From contig CAJYHS010000240.1 in assembly GCA_913774715.1 (NCBI GenBank), forward strand, positions 62,001 to 126,000: a DNA stretch of 64,000 nucleotides. Direction: 5' to 3'. This DNA comes from an uncultured Siphonobacter sp. (lineage in GTDB: Bacteria > Bacteroidota > Bacteroidia > Cytophagales > Spirosomataceae). Shown here one piece after another: positions 36,632 through 46,805 of the stretch. Below the pieces are notes generated by a model. That model ran no database searches, was not told where the DNA came from, and saw nothing but the letters and a program-made list of their open reading frames with translations. Each line of letters starts with the position of its first letter. Position 1 is the first letter of the stretch. The translations under genes and the position numbers were made by a program.

Positions 36632-37723
36632 ATGAAACGTCCATTTTTATCAATGGTACTGGGACTTCTATGCTCCTTGCCCACCCTAGCCCTCCCCGTG
36701 GATTCCATTCTGGTTCGGATTGGTCCCAAATCCAAAGTGCTGTTTTACAGCCCGACGAAAGAGGAATTAAAGAAACTGGAAAACTACGACTGGAACACCA
36801 TTTTGAAAGACCTCAATGCCCGCTTATCTGAAACAACCAAAGCCGAACCCCGGCAGCATTACATTGACCTGAGTGGGAGGAGTTTTCTGAGTGATAGTAG
36901 TTTACGAAGTGTTAATTCGTTAGTCAGGGTGAGTCAGCAGCTTGACCAGCCCGTAACCAAAGAAAAAATCACCCAGAACTTAGGGTTTCTTAAAAACAAC
37001 CTAACCATTCGTTTGGGATTCACGCCTTTCTTAAGATCTCAGCGAAACGGTATGGTAAACATGTTTTCTTCCAATACTTATTCAACTTTTAATTACGCTT
37101 TAGGTATTGCTCGATATTCTGCCTTTTACGTTCAGAATCGCTGGTCAATTGGGTTACGGTGGGGGTTAGAATTTGATTCCAAAAGATTTGGTTGGGAAGA
37201 ACTTGTTATTAACGAAAATAAAAAAGCAAACACGGCAGAGGAGCTAAAGGACTATATAACTGAACTTACGGCTAATTATCCCGTGCATGAGGGTTTTTAT
37301 GAAGTACAAAAAATTTACGATCAGTATCAGTTAATATCTTATTTCGACCGCATTACCACAACCATGCATTCATTACACGTACCTATTGTGCCTACTGTAC
37401 GACTGTATGATAAGTCAGGAAAGCGGTCTTTATCGTTAGGTGTAGGAGGATATGTTGGGTATAGGGTCTACATGAGCGATCGATATGTTAATCGTAAAGC
37501 TAACTGGGATCAGCAAATGAATTCAGCCATTAGTAATCCTTTCCAGTATGGATTAATTACTTCTTTCGGCTTCCGGAAAATTGGATTATACTGCCACTAT
37601 CAGCTCGGTTCAACCATCAAAAATGCCTATGCACGTACTTCTGCTTTGCAACTAACAGCTTTCCCTACCAGACGGGAGCCAACTGGCCCTATTTCCTTCG
37701 GCATTACCTACAACGGCTTTTAA
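36632..37723 (+). CDS. Exported hypothetical, possible outer-membrane beta-barrel
   Basis: Signal peptide; C-terminal alternating aromatic strands ending SFGITYNGF. Confidence 0.55.
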   Translation: MKRPFLSMVLGLLCSLPTLALPVDSILVRIGPKSKVLFYSPTKEELKKLENYDWNTILKDLNARLSETTKAEPRQHYIDLSGRSFLSDSSLRSVNSLVRVSQQLDQPVTKEKITQNLGFLKNNLTIRLGFTPFLRSQRNGMVNMFSSNTYSTFNYALGIARYSAFYVQNRWSIGLRWGLEFDSKRFGWEELVINENKKANTAEELKDYITELTANYPVHEGFYEVQKIYDQYQLISYFDRITTTMHSLHVPIVPTVRLYDKSGKRSLSLGVGGYVGYRVYMSDRYVNRKANWDQQMNSAISNPFQYGLITSFGFRKIGLYCHYQLGSTIKNAYARTSALQLTAFPTRREPTGPISFGITYNGF

Positions 37724-37820
37724 TCCCTCACCCACTTCCATAGCCCCCAACAATTTAGTATCTTTGACTATGCTTTCAGGGAACGGACTCAGTTCGTTCC
37801 CTCTTTTTATCCTTATTGCC

Positions 37821-40121
37821 ATGTTCGAAGATATCACGAAAGGCCTTAACGAGCCTCAGGCTCAGGCTGTTTTACATACTGAAGGCCCCCTCATGATTAT
37901 TGCCGGAGCTGGCTCGGGCAAAACTCGGGTACTGACCCAGCGTACGGCTCACCTCATCAAAAAAGGAGTCGATCCGTTTTCCATTCTGCTGCTAACCTTT
38001 ACCAATAAAGCCGCCGGAGAAATGCGGGCCCGGATTGAGAAAGTAGTAGGAAACGGGGCTCGCGGTATCTGGATGGGTACGTTCCACAGCGTCTTTGCCA
38101 AGATTCTGCGTTTTGAAGCAAAATCGCTGGGCTATACCTCCGATTTTTCCATTTACGATACTGACGATTCCAAATCGTTATTAAAGTCCATCATTAAAGA
38201 ACGCGGGCTGGATGATAAGATTTATAAGCCTAACGTCGTTTTCAACCGCATTTCGGGAGCAAAAAACCGGCTGGTTTCAGCGGAGGCATATATGGCCGAT
38301 CCCATTATTCAGGCGGATGACGCGGCCGCCCGCTTACCCGAAATCGGTCGCTTGTATAAGTTATACGTGGATCGTTGTTTCAAGGCCAATGCCATGGACT
38401 TCGACGATCTGCTTTTTAATACCAATATTCTCTTCCGGGATTTTCCCGATGTTCTGAATAAATATCAGCATCGCTATAAGTACGTCATGGTGGATGAGTT
38501 TCAGGATACGAACGTTTCCCAATATCTCATTACCCGGAAACTGGCGGCCATTCACGAGAACATCTGCGTAGTGGGAGACGACGCTCAGTCGATTTATGCC
38601 TTCCGGGGAGCCAATATTCAGAACATTCTCAACTTCGAGAAAGATTACCCTGACTTGACGACGATTCGTCTGGAGCAGAATTACCGCTCGACGAAAGTGA
38701 TTGTGGAAGCCGCTAACTCCGTTATTGCCCGTAACAAGCGGCAGTTACGCAAGGAAGTTTTTACTGAAAATGAAAGCGGTAATCTCATTGAAGTTATCAA
38801 AGCCGCTTCCGACGTAGAAGAAGGCCGGTTAGTAGCTACTTCTTTGTTCGAAGAGAAACTCAACCACGGCCTCAGCAATAATGATTTTGCGATTCTGTAC
38901 CGAACGAACTCTCAGTCGCGTTCGTTTGAGGAATCGCTTCGAAAATTGAATATCAAGTACCGGATTGTCGGTGGCTTATCCTTCTATCAGCGTCGGGAAA
39001 TCAAGGACTTATTAGCTTATCTCCGTTTCACGCTTAATCAGAGTGACGAAGAGGCGTTCAAGCGAATCATTAACTTACCCAAACGTGGGATTGGCGATCA
39101 GACCATTGCGAAAATTACGGTTACTGCCGCCGAGCAGGCCATTCCGGTTTGGGAAGTTGTCGCTAACATTCAGCAGTATAACACGGGTCGGTCGGGTTCA
39201 GCCATCGAAGGTTTTGCCGATCTGATTAAATCGTTCAAATTACTTATCGAAACCAAAGATGCTTACGAAGTAGCCAGTCACGTGGCGAAAGCCTCGGGCG
39301 TATTGAAGGAGTTATACGACGATAAAACCGTTGAAGGCCTCAGCCGTTATGAAAACGTGCAGGAGTTACTAAACTCGATTAAACAGTTTGTTGACAATCC
39401 TGAAAACGAAGATAAATCCCTCGGAGCATTTTTGCAGACGGTTTCCTTGTTAACCAATGCCGATCAGGAAGATGAAGATGGTGACAATGACCGCGTTACC
39501 CTGATGACCATTCACCAGGCGAAAGGACTGGAATATAAAGTTGTTTATATCGTCGGTCTGGAAGAAGATCTATTCCCCAGCCAAATGATGCTACAGTCGA
39601 GCGAAGATCTGGAAGAAGAGCGGCGTTTGTTTTACGTAGCCATCACCCGGGCCGAAAAGCGTCTGTATCTGAGTTATGCCGAAACCCGGTATCAATACGG
39701 TCGACTGAAACCTTGTGAGCCGAGTCGTTTCATGGATGAAATTGATGAGAAATACGTACGCATCAGTCGGCAGGCGGCTCGGCGTATGGCCGAGGCCCAG
39801 CGAAATTCAGATCGACCAACGCCAGCGGCTTTCCTTCGGAATGTAGCCAGTCGGGCGGCTCAGAATGGAGGCTCACAGGCTAAAACGCCCCCTACGCGAT
39901 CGAATACTCCCATTTCAACGCATGTACCTAGCAGTGACTTTAAAGCTTCAGATCCCAGAAAACTGGCCTCTGGTCAGCGGGTAGAACATCAGAAATTCGG
40001 CTTTGGTGTAGTGAAGTTGATTTCCAACGATCAGAACGGAGCAAAAGCCGTCATCCAGTTTGACAGCCAGGGTGAAAAAACCTTATTACTCAGTTTTGCC
40101 AAGCTGCGGATTGTAGAATAA
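37821..40121 (+). CDS. UvrD/PcrA-type ATP-dependent DNA helicase
   Basis: LNEPQAQAVLHTEGPLMIIAGAGSGKTRVLTQR, VDEFQDTN, LEQNYRST, TIHQAKGLEYKVVYIVGLEE. ATG at 37821 preferred over the track start at 37764. Confidence 0.95.
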   Translation: MFEDITKGLNEPQAQAVLHTEGPLMIIAGAGSGKTRVLTQRTAHLIKKGVDPFSILLLTFTNKAAGEMRARIEKVVGNGARGIWMGTFHSVFAKILRFEAKSLGYTSDFSIYDTDDSKSLLKSIIKERGLDDKIYKPNVVFNRISGAKNRLVSAEAYMADPIIQADDAAARLPEIGRLYKLYVDRCFKANAMDFDDLLFNTNILFRDFPDVLNKYQHRYKYVMVDEFQDTNVSQYLITRKLAAIHENICVVGDDAQSIYAFRGANIQNILNFEKDYPDLTTIRLEQNYRSTKVIVEAANSVIARNKRQLRKEVFTENESGNLIEVIKAASDVEEGRLVATSLFEEKLNHGLSNNDFAILYRTNSQSRSFEESLRKLNIKYRIVGGLSFYQRREIKDLLAYLRFTLNQSDEEAFKRIINLPKRGIGDQTIAKITVTAAEQAIPVWEVVANIQQYNTGRSGSAIEGFADLIKSFKLLIETKDAYEVASHVAKASGVLKELYDDKTVEGLSRYENVQELLNSIKQFVDNPENEDKSLGAFLQTVSLLTNADQEDEDGDNDRVTLMTIHQAKGLEYKVVYIVGLEEDLFPSQMMLQSSEDLEEERRLFYVAITRAEKRLYLSYAETRYQYGRLKPCEPSRFMDEIDEKYVRISRQAARRMAEAQRNSDRPTPAAFLRNVASRAAQNGGSQAKTPPTRSNTPISTHVPSSDFKASDPRKLASGQRVEHQKFGFGVVKLISNDQNGAKAVIQFDSQGEKTLLLSFAKLRIVE

Positions 40122-40124
40122 AAA

Positions 40125-40152
40125 AACACGGAAGGCCGCCACCTCCCGTGTT
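40125..40152. terminator. Hairpin AACACGG...CCGTGTT
   Basis: 7-bp arms shortly after the helicase stop. Confidence 0.5.
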
Positions 40153-40252
40153 CACTCAATGTCTCCCTTTGAAAGAAAGTCAATTGCAAATTTGACAAAT
40201 TTTTCTGACATGAATTTCTGATTTATGTCAGAAAAACACCTAGTTCTGGGCA

Positions 40253-40837
40253 CTATACCGTCATTGCCCGCTTACGAATACGGCTTAAACTATCGGGATG
40301 AATACCTAGATAGGAAGCCATGTCCTTAATGGGGATATGCTGAACAATGTTAGGCGATTCTTTCAGCAAACTTTCATAGTTTTCTTCTGCTGTCATCGTC
40401 AGCATTTTTATTTCCTTCTTAAGCTTTACTACCAGTAAGTTTTCTAGCATTCGGCGAAGCAACCGCTCAGCCGCATCGGAATCCTGCAGCCATTTTCGCA
40501 TGGCAGCTACGGGTAACCGAAAGAGTACCGACGGTAGTAAGGCCTGCAGGCATAAGGCTGAAGGCGTCTTCGTAGATAAGGAAACGAAGGAGCTAAACGC
40601 CTCTTTTTCAAAAATGAAGTCTAGGCAAATTTCCCGGTCATTTTTTTCTGTAAAAATACGAATCAACCCTTTTTCAAGAAAGTAGATGTATTGTTCGAGC
40701 TCTCCGTAGTTGAGAATGATTTCCTTCTTTTTTACTGCGACTTTTTGTAAGTGTTTAGCTAAATATAACCAGTCATTTTCTGAAAGCTCGTAGGTTGAAT
40801 TAAGGGTTTCTTTTAGCCAGTCAGGTACTGTAATCAT
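40253..40837 (-). CDS. Crp/Fnr-family cyclic-nucleotide-binding-like regulator
   Basis: YIYFLEKGLIRIF cNMP-binding-like fold; HIPIKDMASYLGIHPDSLSRIRKR HTH. Confidence 0.88.
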   Translation of the reverse strand: MITVPDWLKETLNSTYELSENDWLYLAKHLQKVAVKKKEIILNYGELEQYIYFLEKGLIRIFTEKNDREICLDFIFEKEAFSSFVSLSTKTPSALCLQALLPSVLFRLPVAAMRKWLQDSDAAERLLRRMLENLLVVKLKKEIKMLTMTAEENYESLLKESPNIVQHIPIKDMASYLGIHPDSLSRIRKRAMTV

Positions 40838-40999
40838 AAATTCAATAAATTTTGACAGGTATGGATCGTCTTCATTTTAAAGGGTGTAATCAATCTCTTA
40901 CTTAGTACCTTAACCGTATTTGGGAATTATTTTTAATGCGAATAAGTTTAAAAATAGCTGATGTTGAAGCAACATACATTTTAATTATAAATAAAACTA

Positions 41000-41698
41000 T
41001 TGATGGCCCTTCCTATTCGCATTGATATTGTTTCGGATGTTGTTTGTCCCTGGTGTTATATTGGTAAAAGAAGACTAGAAGCTGCTTTGGAAACGCTCGG
41101 TCAGGAGATACAGGCAGAAATTGTCTATCACCCGTACGAACTTGATCCTAGCGTTCCTAAACAGGGAGTCCCTTTCGCCGAACACATGGATAAAAAATTC
41201 GGCCCGGGTCGTTCTGAAAGTATGTTTCAACGGGTAGAACAGGTAGCCGACGAAGTAGGGCTTGATTTCGATTTTAGCCAGCTTCCTAAAGCTATTGCTA
41301 CGTTCGACCTGCACCGCTTGTTAACCGTAGCTTACGAAAGGGGCAATCAGGCCGCTACGAAGGAAGCCCTGTTAAAAGCCTATTTTGTAGATCGGGTTGA
41401 CTTAACGCAGGAAGCCGTTTTATTAAACGTATTAGCATCTGCGGGCTGGGACAAAAACGAAGCACTGGAAATTTTAAAATCAGATATCGCCCGTGATTCT
41501 GTGGAGCAGGAAATGGATTATTTCCGTCAACTGGGAGTAACGGGGGTGCCTTTCTTTATTCTCAATAATAAGTATGCTTTATCTGGAGCACAGCCTAGCG
41601 AAACGTTTGTTCAAGCGTTACGCCAGGTAATCGAAGAGAACAAACCACAGGTAATTGCTCAGGCAGATAGCTGTGATCTGGAATCGGGTGCCTGTTAA
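41000..41698 (+). CDS. DsbA family oxidoreductase (FrnE-like)
   Basis: IDIVSDVVCPWCYIGKRRLE; GVTGVPFFILNNKYALSGAQPSETF. Confidence 0.93.
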   Translation: MMALPIRIDIVSDVVCPWCYIGKRRLEAALETLGQEIQAEIVYHPYELDPSVPKQGVPFAEHMDKKFGPGRSESMFQRVEQVADEVGLDFDFSQLPKAIATFDLHRLLTVAYERGNQAATKEALLKAYFVDRVDLTQEAVLLNVLASAGWDKNEALEILKSDIARDSVEQEMDYFRQLGVTGVPFFILNNKYALSGAQPSETFVQALRQVIEENKPQVIAQADSCDLESGAC

Positions 41699-41715
41699 TA
41701 AACCCTCCTTTCGTG

Positions 41716-41761
41716 AATAAGCCCTCTTAGGAAACAAAACTTGTCACTAAGAGGGCTTATT
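41716..41761. terminator. Bidirectional terminator AATAAGCCCTCTTAG...CTAAGAGGGCTTATT
   Basis: 15-bp perfect arms between convergent genes. Confidence 0.85.
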
Positions 41762-41782
41762 ATTTTACTGAATCCGGCAATT

Positions 41783-42361
41783 CTACTTCAACTCTGAGCC
41801 CAGCTTACTTAGCTTCTTAAGCCATTTCTCCCGAAAGGCATTACTCGACCCTCTGATTGGGGCAATGTACGTTACGGCAACGGGGCTTATTCCACAAAAT
41901 TCAAGCGTTCCTTTCTTGAATTGGTTAATCGCTGGCCGCCCCATAAAAAACCGATCATACCAGGAAGGCGTATCAGCCGTGATTACGATTCGGGCCGTTC
42001 TTCCTTTCAGTAATTTTTCCGGAAAAGGTTTTCCTTCAACAAATCGCATGGCTATGCCGGGCAGGAATAACCGATCAACAAAACCTTTCATTAAAGCCGG
42101 ATAACCGTACCACCACATCGGAAAAAACCAGACGATATGCTGGGTAGCTTTTATCTTTTCCAGAGCATCTACTAAATCCGTTTCGAGCTCCATTCGCTTG
42201 CGGTACCCAAACCGTAGATTGGGATCAAACTGTAAATCGGCAATATTGATCTGTGTGACCTCGGCACCGGTTTGTATAGCCGCTGTTTGATACGCTTTCG
42301 AAAGAGCATAATTGTAACTCTCCCGATCCGGGTGTCCGTTAATGATGAGAATTCTCTTCAC
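41783..42361 (-). CDS. NAD(P)H-dependent oxidoreductase (flavodoxin-like/NQO family)
   Basis: ILIINGHPDRESYNYAL; HIVWFFPMWWYGYPALMKGFVDRLFLPG. Confidence 0.92.
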   Translation of the reverse strand: MKRILIINGHPDRESYNYALSKAYQTAAIQTGAEVTQINIADLQFDPNLRFGYRKRMELETDLVDALEKIKATQHIVWFFPMWWYGYPALMKGFVDRLFLPGIAMRFVEGKPFPEKLLKGRTARIVITADTPSWYDRFFMGRPAINQFKKGTLEFCGISPVAVTYIAPIRGSSNAFREKWLKKLSKLGSELK

Positions 42362-42415
42362 GTCTTTTTTCCTGCAAAAGAAAAGTCAGTGAATCTTCCT
42401 GAAAAGGACAAATGT

Positions 42416-43003
42416 CTACAACATGAATGATTTTCTGATTCTCGATAAATGACGTTGGGTAATGCCTAAATAAGAAGCGAGATAATTGAGCGGTATCAGT
42501 TGTAAGTAATCGGGATAGTTTTCAAGTAAATCTTTGTATTTATGCTCTGCGGATTCTTTTTGTAATAAGAACATTCGTTTCTCCAGAGTAATGTACTCCT
42601 GCTCGGCCATCATCTTGGAAAATTTCATCCAGTTGAGACTTGATTCCTCCAGTTTTCTTATCTCCTCCTTAGCAATGACAAATACTTCGACATCTGTTAA
42701 AGCCTGAATACTTTCAAGGGCAACGTTCTGGGTAATAAAGGAAGAATAGGCCGTCACGAAGTCCTTGGAAAAAGTAAAGCAATAGGTAATCTCTTCGCCC
42801 GCTGAATTATAATAAAACGACCGAAAAAGTCCCGAAATCACAAAGCCTACTTTCTTACATACTTGTCCTTCCTGAATAAAAAAATCGTCCTTCTTCAGTA
42901 CTCTATACTGCCCTACCGCCTGCATCTGACGAATTTCTTCGTCCGTTAACACCTGAAATGATTTTAGAAAGGGTTCCATTGGGAAAATGGTTAATAGGGG
43001 CAA
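42416..43003 (-). CDS. Crp/Fnr-family regulator
   Basis: FVISGLFRSFYYNSAGEEITYCF; LIPLNYLASYLGITQRHLSRIRKS. Confidence 0.88.
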   Translation of the reverse strand: MPLLTIFPMEPFLKSFQVLTDEEIRQMQAVGQYRVLKKDDFFIQEGQVCKKVGFVISGLFRSFYYNSAGEEITYCFTFSKDFVTAYSSFITQNVALESIQALTDVEVFVIAKEEIRKLEESSLNWMKFSKMMAEQEYITLEKRMFLLQKESAEHKYKDLLENYPDYLQLIPLNYLASYLGITQRHLSRIRKSFML

Positions 43004-43043
43004 AATACGGCTATATCCGTTAGATCAATGAACTAATAAAGAT

Positions 43044-43073
43044 AAAAGAGGTCGAAATGATTCGACCTCTTTT
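43044..43073 (-). terminator. AAAAGAGGTCGAA-ATGA-TTCGACCTCTTTT hairpin
   Basis: 13-bp perfect arms between 43003 and 43106. Confidence 0.8.
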
Positions 43074-43105
43074 ACACTACTCTTGCAAACAGGAAATTAA
43101 CTCGA

Positions 43106-43681
43106 CTATTCACCGTTGGAGATTAACTCCGTGTGATTCATTCCGGCCCGGTGGGGATATTCGGCCATTACTTTAGTTACGGTTTTCTGGATGAGCTCAT
43201 CGCGGTTTCTTCGACGGGCGTTCAGTTCTCCTTTGGCCCATCCCTGCCAGATTAACTCGTTGTTTTTACCATCTATCAGGTTCACGATCAGACGATTTTC
43301 TTCATAATTGCGTGAACTAACGTTGTTGTTAGGGCCGTACCACCACCAACCCCACATCGGAGCCATGTTATTCGACTGAATTTGCTGAAGATTGCGGGCA
43401 TCGGTATCGTACTTCACCACCAGATCTGCATTTTTTTCCACTTTCTTATACCCTCGGGCCTGCATTTCAACGTCTAATGCCTGACTAATTCGTTTTTGCA
43501 TCAACTGACTTCCCATGACTGGATCGGCGTTTCCATTAGTCACAGCAGCAATAGAATAGGTTCGGTACTTCGAAAAGTTAGCCGTCCGATCATAATCGGA
43601 GCGAACCATTACTGACGGAGCACAGGAAGCCATTATACCTACCAGCACTATTGCACTCATCCACTTCATCATCGTTTTCAT
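43106..43681 (-). CDS. DUF4136 domain lipoprotein
   Basis: Lipobox GIMASCAPS; VRSDYDRTANFSKYRTYSI; ELIWQGWAKGEL; AKVMAEYP-type end. Confidence 0.82.
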   Translation of the reverse strand: MKTMMKWMSAIVLVGIMASCAPSVMVRSDYDRTANFSKYRTYSIAAVTNGNADPVMGSQLMQKRISQALDVEMQARGYKKVEKNADLVVKYDTDARNLQQIQSNNMAPMWGWWWYGPNNNVSSRNYEENRLIVNLIDGKNNELIWQGWAKGELNARRRNRDELIQKTVTKVMAEYPHRAGMNHTELISNGE

Positions 43682-43766
43682 ATATGTTAAGAAACTGGCT
43701 TAAAACGGTTAGTATTTTCTATCAACGAATCCTTTTTAGATTCATAAAGAGAACACATAAAAAACG

Positions 43767-43803
43767 ATGGCTGTTCCCCTGAAATTGTCAGAGAAACAGC
43801 CAT
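43767..43803 (-). terminator. ATGGCTGTT...AACAGCCAT hairpin
   Basis: 9-bp perfect arms between 43681 and 43845. Confidence 0.6.
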
Positions 43804-43844
43804 TACTGCCTATTTAGGCTTATTTTAGGACTTATTAACAGTTC

Positions 43845-44972
43845 CTATACCAAAGCTAACGCCTGTTCAAGATCATCTATCAAATCCTGCGTATGTTCAA
43901 GTCCTACGGATACCCGTAACAGCCCATCCGGCGTGGGACTATCGGGGCCTTCGTAAATTTTCCGGGGTTCAATCAGGCTTTCCACGCCACCCAAACTGGT
44001 TGCCTGCGTAAATACTTTTAAGGCTCCTGCTACCTTTTTAGCTCCCGGCAAGCCACCCTTTACTTCAAAAGATAACATCCCTCCAAACCCGTTTTTCATT
44101 TGTGAAACAGCCAGCTCATGCTGAGCGTGGCTCACCAGACCGGGATAATACACTCGCTCGACGGCGGGATGTTTTTCTAACCATTGAGCAATCGGCAGAG
44201 CACTTGCTGACTGCGTTTTTACTCGTAAAGGCATCGTCTGAATCCCACGGGTGATTAACCAGCAATCAAAAGGAGAAGGCACGCCTCCGGTCAGGTTTTG
44301 AATCTGGCGAAGTTTCAATGCTAATTCGCCTTCCTGTGCTAATACCAGAGCACCACCCAAAACGTCGGAATGACCGCCAAAATATTTAGTGGTTGAATGC
44401 ATCACCACATCTGCCCCGAGAGCGATAGGATTTTGCAATACTGGCGTGGCCCAGGTATTATCCACGGCACATAAGGCCCCAACGGCATGAGCAAGTTTAG
44501 ATAAAGCCGCTAGATCGGTCAGGTGTAATAAAGGGTTACTGGGGGTTTCCAGCCAGAATAACTTTGTATTTGGACGAATAACTTTCTCTACCTCTTCAAC
44601 CTTCGACGTATCAACCAGCGTAAACTCCAGTCCCCAAGGCTCAAAAACGTCCACTAGTAATCGCTGAGCCGCGTAATAGGCAAAGGGAGTGGTAATGACG
44701 TGATCACCGGGTTTTAAGGCCTGAAATAAAGCCGAAATGGCTGCCATACCCGAACCAAAGGCTAACCCAACGGCTCCCCCTTCAAGTACAGCCACACTTT
44801 TTTCCAGTAAATCACGATTAGGGTTATTCCCTCGCGTATACAGAAATCCCTTGGGCAAATGGCCTTCTGAATTTCGTTCGTACGTCGTACTTAAATAAAT
44901 GGGCGTAGTTACCGCAGAGGCATTTTCATCATGAAAGCGGGTAACCTGTATGGCAAGCGTTTCGAGATTCAT
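43845..44972 (-). CDS. Trans-sulfuration PLP-dependent enzyme (cystathionine gamma-synthase/lyase family)
   Basis: AFGSGMAAISALFQ, VDNTWATPVLQNPIALGADVVMHSTTKYFGGHSDVLGG, SLGGVESLIEPR. Confidence 0.93.
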   Translation of the reverse strand: MNLETLAIQVTRFHDENASAVTTPIYLSTTYERNSEGHLPKGFLYTRGNNPNRDLLEKSVAVLEGGAVGLAFGSGMAAISALFQALKPGDHVITTPFAYYAAQRLLVDVFEPWGLEFTLVDTSKVEEVEKVIRPNTKLFWLETPSNPLLHLTDLAALSKLAHAVGALCAVDNTWATPVLQNPIALGADVVMHSTTKYFGGHSDVLGGALVLAQEGELALKLRQIQNLTGGVPSPFDCWLITRGIQTMPLRVKTQSASALPIAQWLEKHPAVERVYYPGLVSHAQHELAVSQMKNGFGGMLSFEVKGGLPGAKKVAGALKVFTQATSLGGVESLIEPRKIYEGPDSPTPDGLLRVSVGLEHTQDLIDDLEQALALV

Positions 44973-45084
44973 GGATCAAGAGGAGTTTAGCTTTTACAAA
45001 AAAGCAGCATTAACATGGTCTAAGACGACTTAGTTAACACTGCTCAACAAAACTAGAATGTTTTAAAACGCTTTGCTTATCAAA

Positions 45085-46728
45085 TCAATTTTTTAAGATC
45101 ACGAATTCCACCCGACGGTTTTGCTGCTTGCCTTCGGGCGTATCATTCGTAGCAATGGGCCGCGTCTCGCCAAAACCTTTCGCGATTACCCGGTTTTCAG
45201 GAATACCTTTGGAAAGTAAATAGGTACGGACTGACTCCGCCCGATCCTGCGATAGTTTCTGATTCGCTTCATCCGACCCATCGCTATCCGTATGACCGTC
45301 AATTTCAACGATCATTGCTTTCTGTTTATTCATTAAGTCCACGACCCGGTTTAACTCCGGGAAAGATTCCGTTTGCAGCGTTGCTTTGGCCGTTTCAAAG
45401 AACACATTGTTTAAAGCTACCTTCGCTCCCTGCTCGATTTTAGTTACTACCAAGTCGCGGTCTCTTAGTTCCAGGTAACCCCCATTCCCTAGTTTACTTA
45501 AATCAAGGTTTTGAGCTTTCCCTACATAGCCATCAATTTCAGGCCGAATTCCGTATTTTTTCCCATAGGGTAATACGATTTTATATTCGCCCGTGTTCGG
45601 ATCTGGCGTAGCCGTTCCCAGCTCCGTTCCGTCCGGTAAACTCTCATAAACGATGCGGGCATTTTCAGGAACTTTATTGGTTTTGGAATCCAGCAGTTTG
45701 CCCGTGAGTAATACCACTGCGTTGGATTGAGGGTTGCCGTTTTCTCGTTTACCCGGAACCTGAGCTACCTGAGGGTTAGCAGGTTGTCCAGTAGTTTCGG
45801 CAATAGTGGGAGGTACCTGCGTAGGGGGAGGCGTTTGTGACTGAAATTTAACCCGGACAATGTCGGCCTTACCTTTACCGCCAGTACCCGTAGCCGTCAC
45901 CAGATACGCCCACTCGCCCGAAGCCGGGATGGTAAAATAGGCATCAAATTCAGGGGTATTAATGGGGGCTCCCAGGTTTACTGGTTTACTCCAGCTTTTC
46001 CAGGTTTTATCCAGACGACGCGTCATCCAGATGTCATTGGAACCGAGCCCTCCTTCGCGATTACTGGAGAAATAAAGCGTTTCTCCATCCGCAGCCAGAA
46101 AGGGTGTAGTTTCATCGCCGCTGGTATTTACATCGTTACCTAAAGAAACGGGTCTGGTCCACTTGCCGCTACGATCCTGAATGCTGACGTATAAGTCCGA
46201 CTCTTTCCCATTTTTTTTCTCTGAAAAAGCCATCAACATGGTTTTACCATCATTGGCCAGGTAACCATACTGGTAATATCCTTTATTCATGCCTTCCAGA
46301 CCGGGAATATCCATTTTCTTGGGACGATCCCAACCCGTCGCATTTTTCTTCATGGTGGCAAAACCACGAATCCGTAAGTCGTCCCCTTCCTTCTCAACCC
46401 AATGGGTTAAAATCGTGTTTCCATCCGGTGTAATGCTGTAAATTACGTTATGCTCTTCACCATTAACCGGACTTGGCATTCGGTTCGCACTCGTCCAGTT
46501 GACAGGAGATAAACTCACAGACATCCACACATCCTGACTACCTTTTTTCTGAGAAGCGTTCTGGGGGTGATTCACCCGACTGAAATACAACGTACGACCA
46601 TCGGGAGAAATAACGGGCTGAATTTCAGCGGCCTCCGAATTAATCATATCGCCCATATTTTCAGGAGTCTGAGCCCAGGACGATACATGAAGAAGAAGAA
46701 GTACAAAAACGGGAAAAAGATGTTTCAT
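45085..46728 (-). CDS. OmpA-family protein with PD40/WD40-like repeats
   Basis: ISPDGRTLYFSRVN, DGETLYFSSNREGGLGSNDIW; NNVFFETAKATLQTESFPEL...VEIDGHTDSDGSDEANQKLSQDRAESVRTYL. Confidence 0.92.
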   Translation of the reverse strand: MKHLFPVFVLLLLHVSSWAQTPENMGDMINSEAAEIQPVISPDGRTLYFSRVNHPQNASQKKGSQDVWMSVSLSPVNWTSANRMPSPVNGEEHNVIYSITPDGNTILTHWVEKEGDDLRIRGFATMKKNATGWDRPKKMDIPGLEGMNKGYYQYGYLANDGKTMLMAFSEKKNGKESDLYVSIQDRSGKWTRPVSLGNDVNTSGDETTPFLAADGETLYFSSNREGGLGSNDIWMTRRLDKTWKSWSKPVNLGAPINTPEFDAYFTIPASGEWAYLVTATGTGGKGKADIVRVKFQSQTPPPTQVPPTIAETTGQPANPQVAQVPGKRENGNPQSNAVVLLTGKLLDSKTNKVPENARIVYESLPDGTELGTATPDPNTGEYKIVLPYGKKYGIRPEIDGYVGKAQNLDLSKLGNGGYLELRDRDLVVTKIEQGAKVALNNVFFETAKATLQTESFPELNRVVDLMNKQKAMIVEIDGHTDSDGSDEANQKLSQDRAESVRTYLLSKGIPENRVIAKGFGETRPIATNDTPEGKQQNRRVEFVILKN

Positions 46729-46805
46729 TCGATATCGCAGGGCTGGACCAAGCGGCTTAAGTAACTCAACGTAAGATATACTGCAAAAGTATCACGAGCT
46801 ATACT

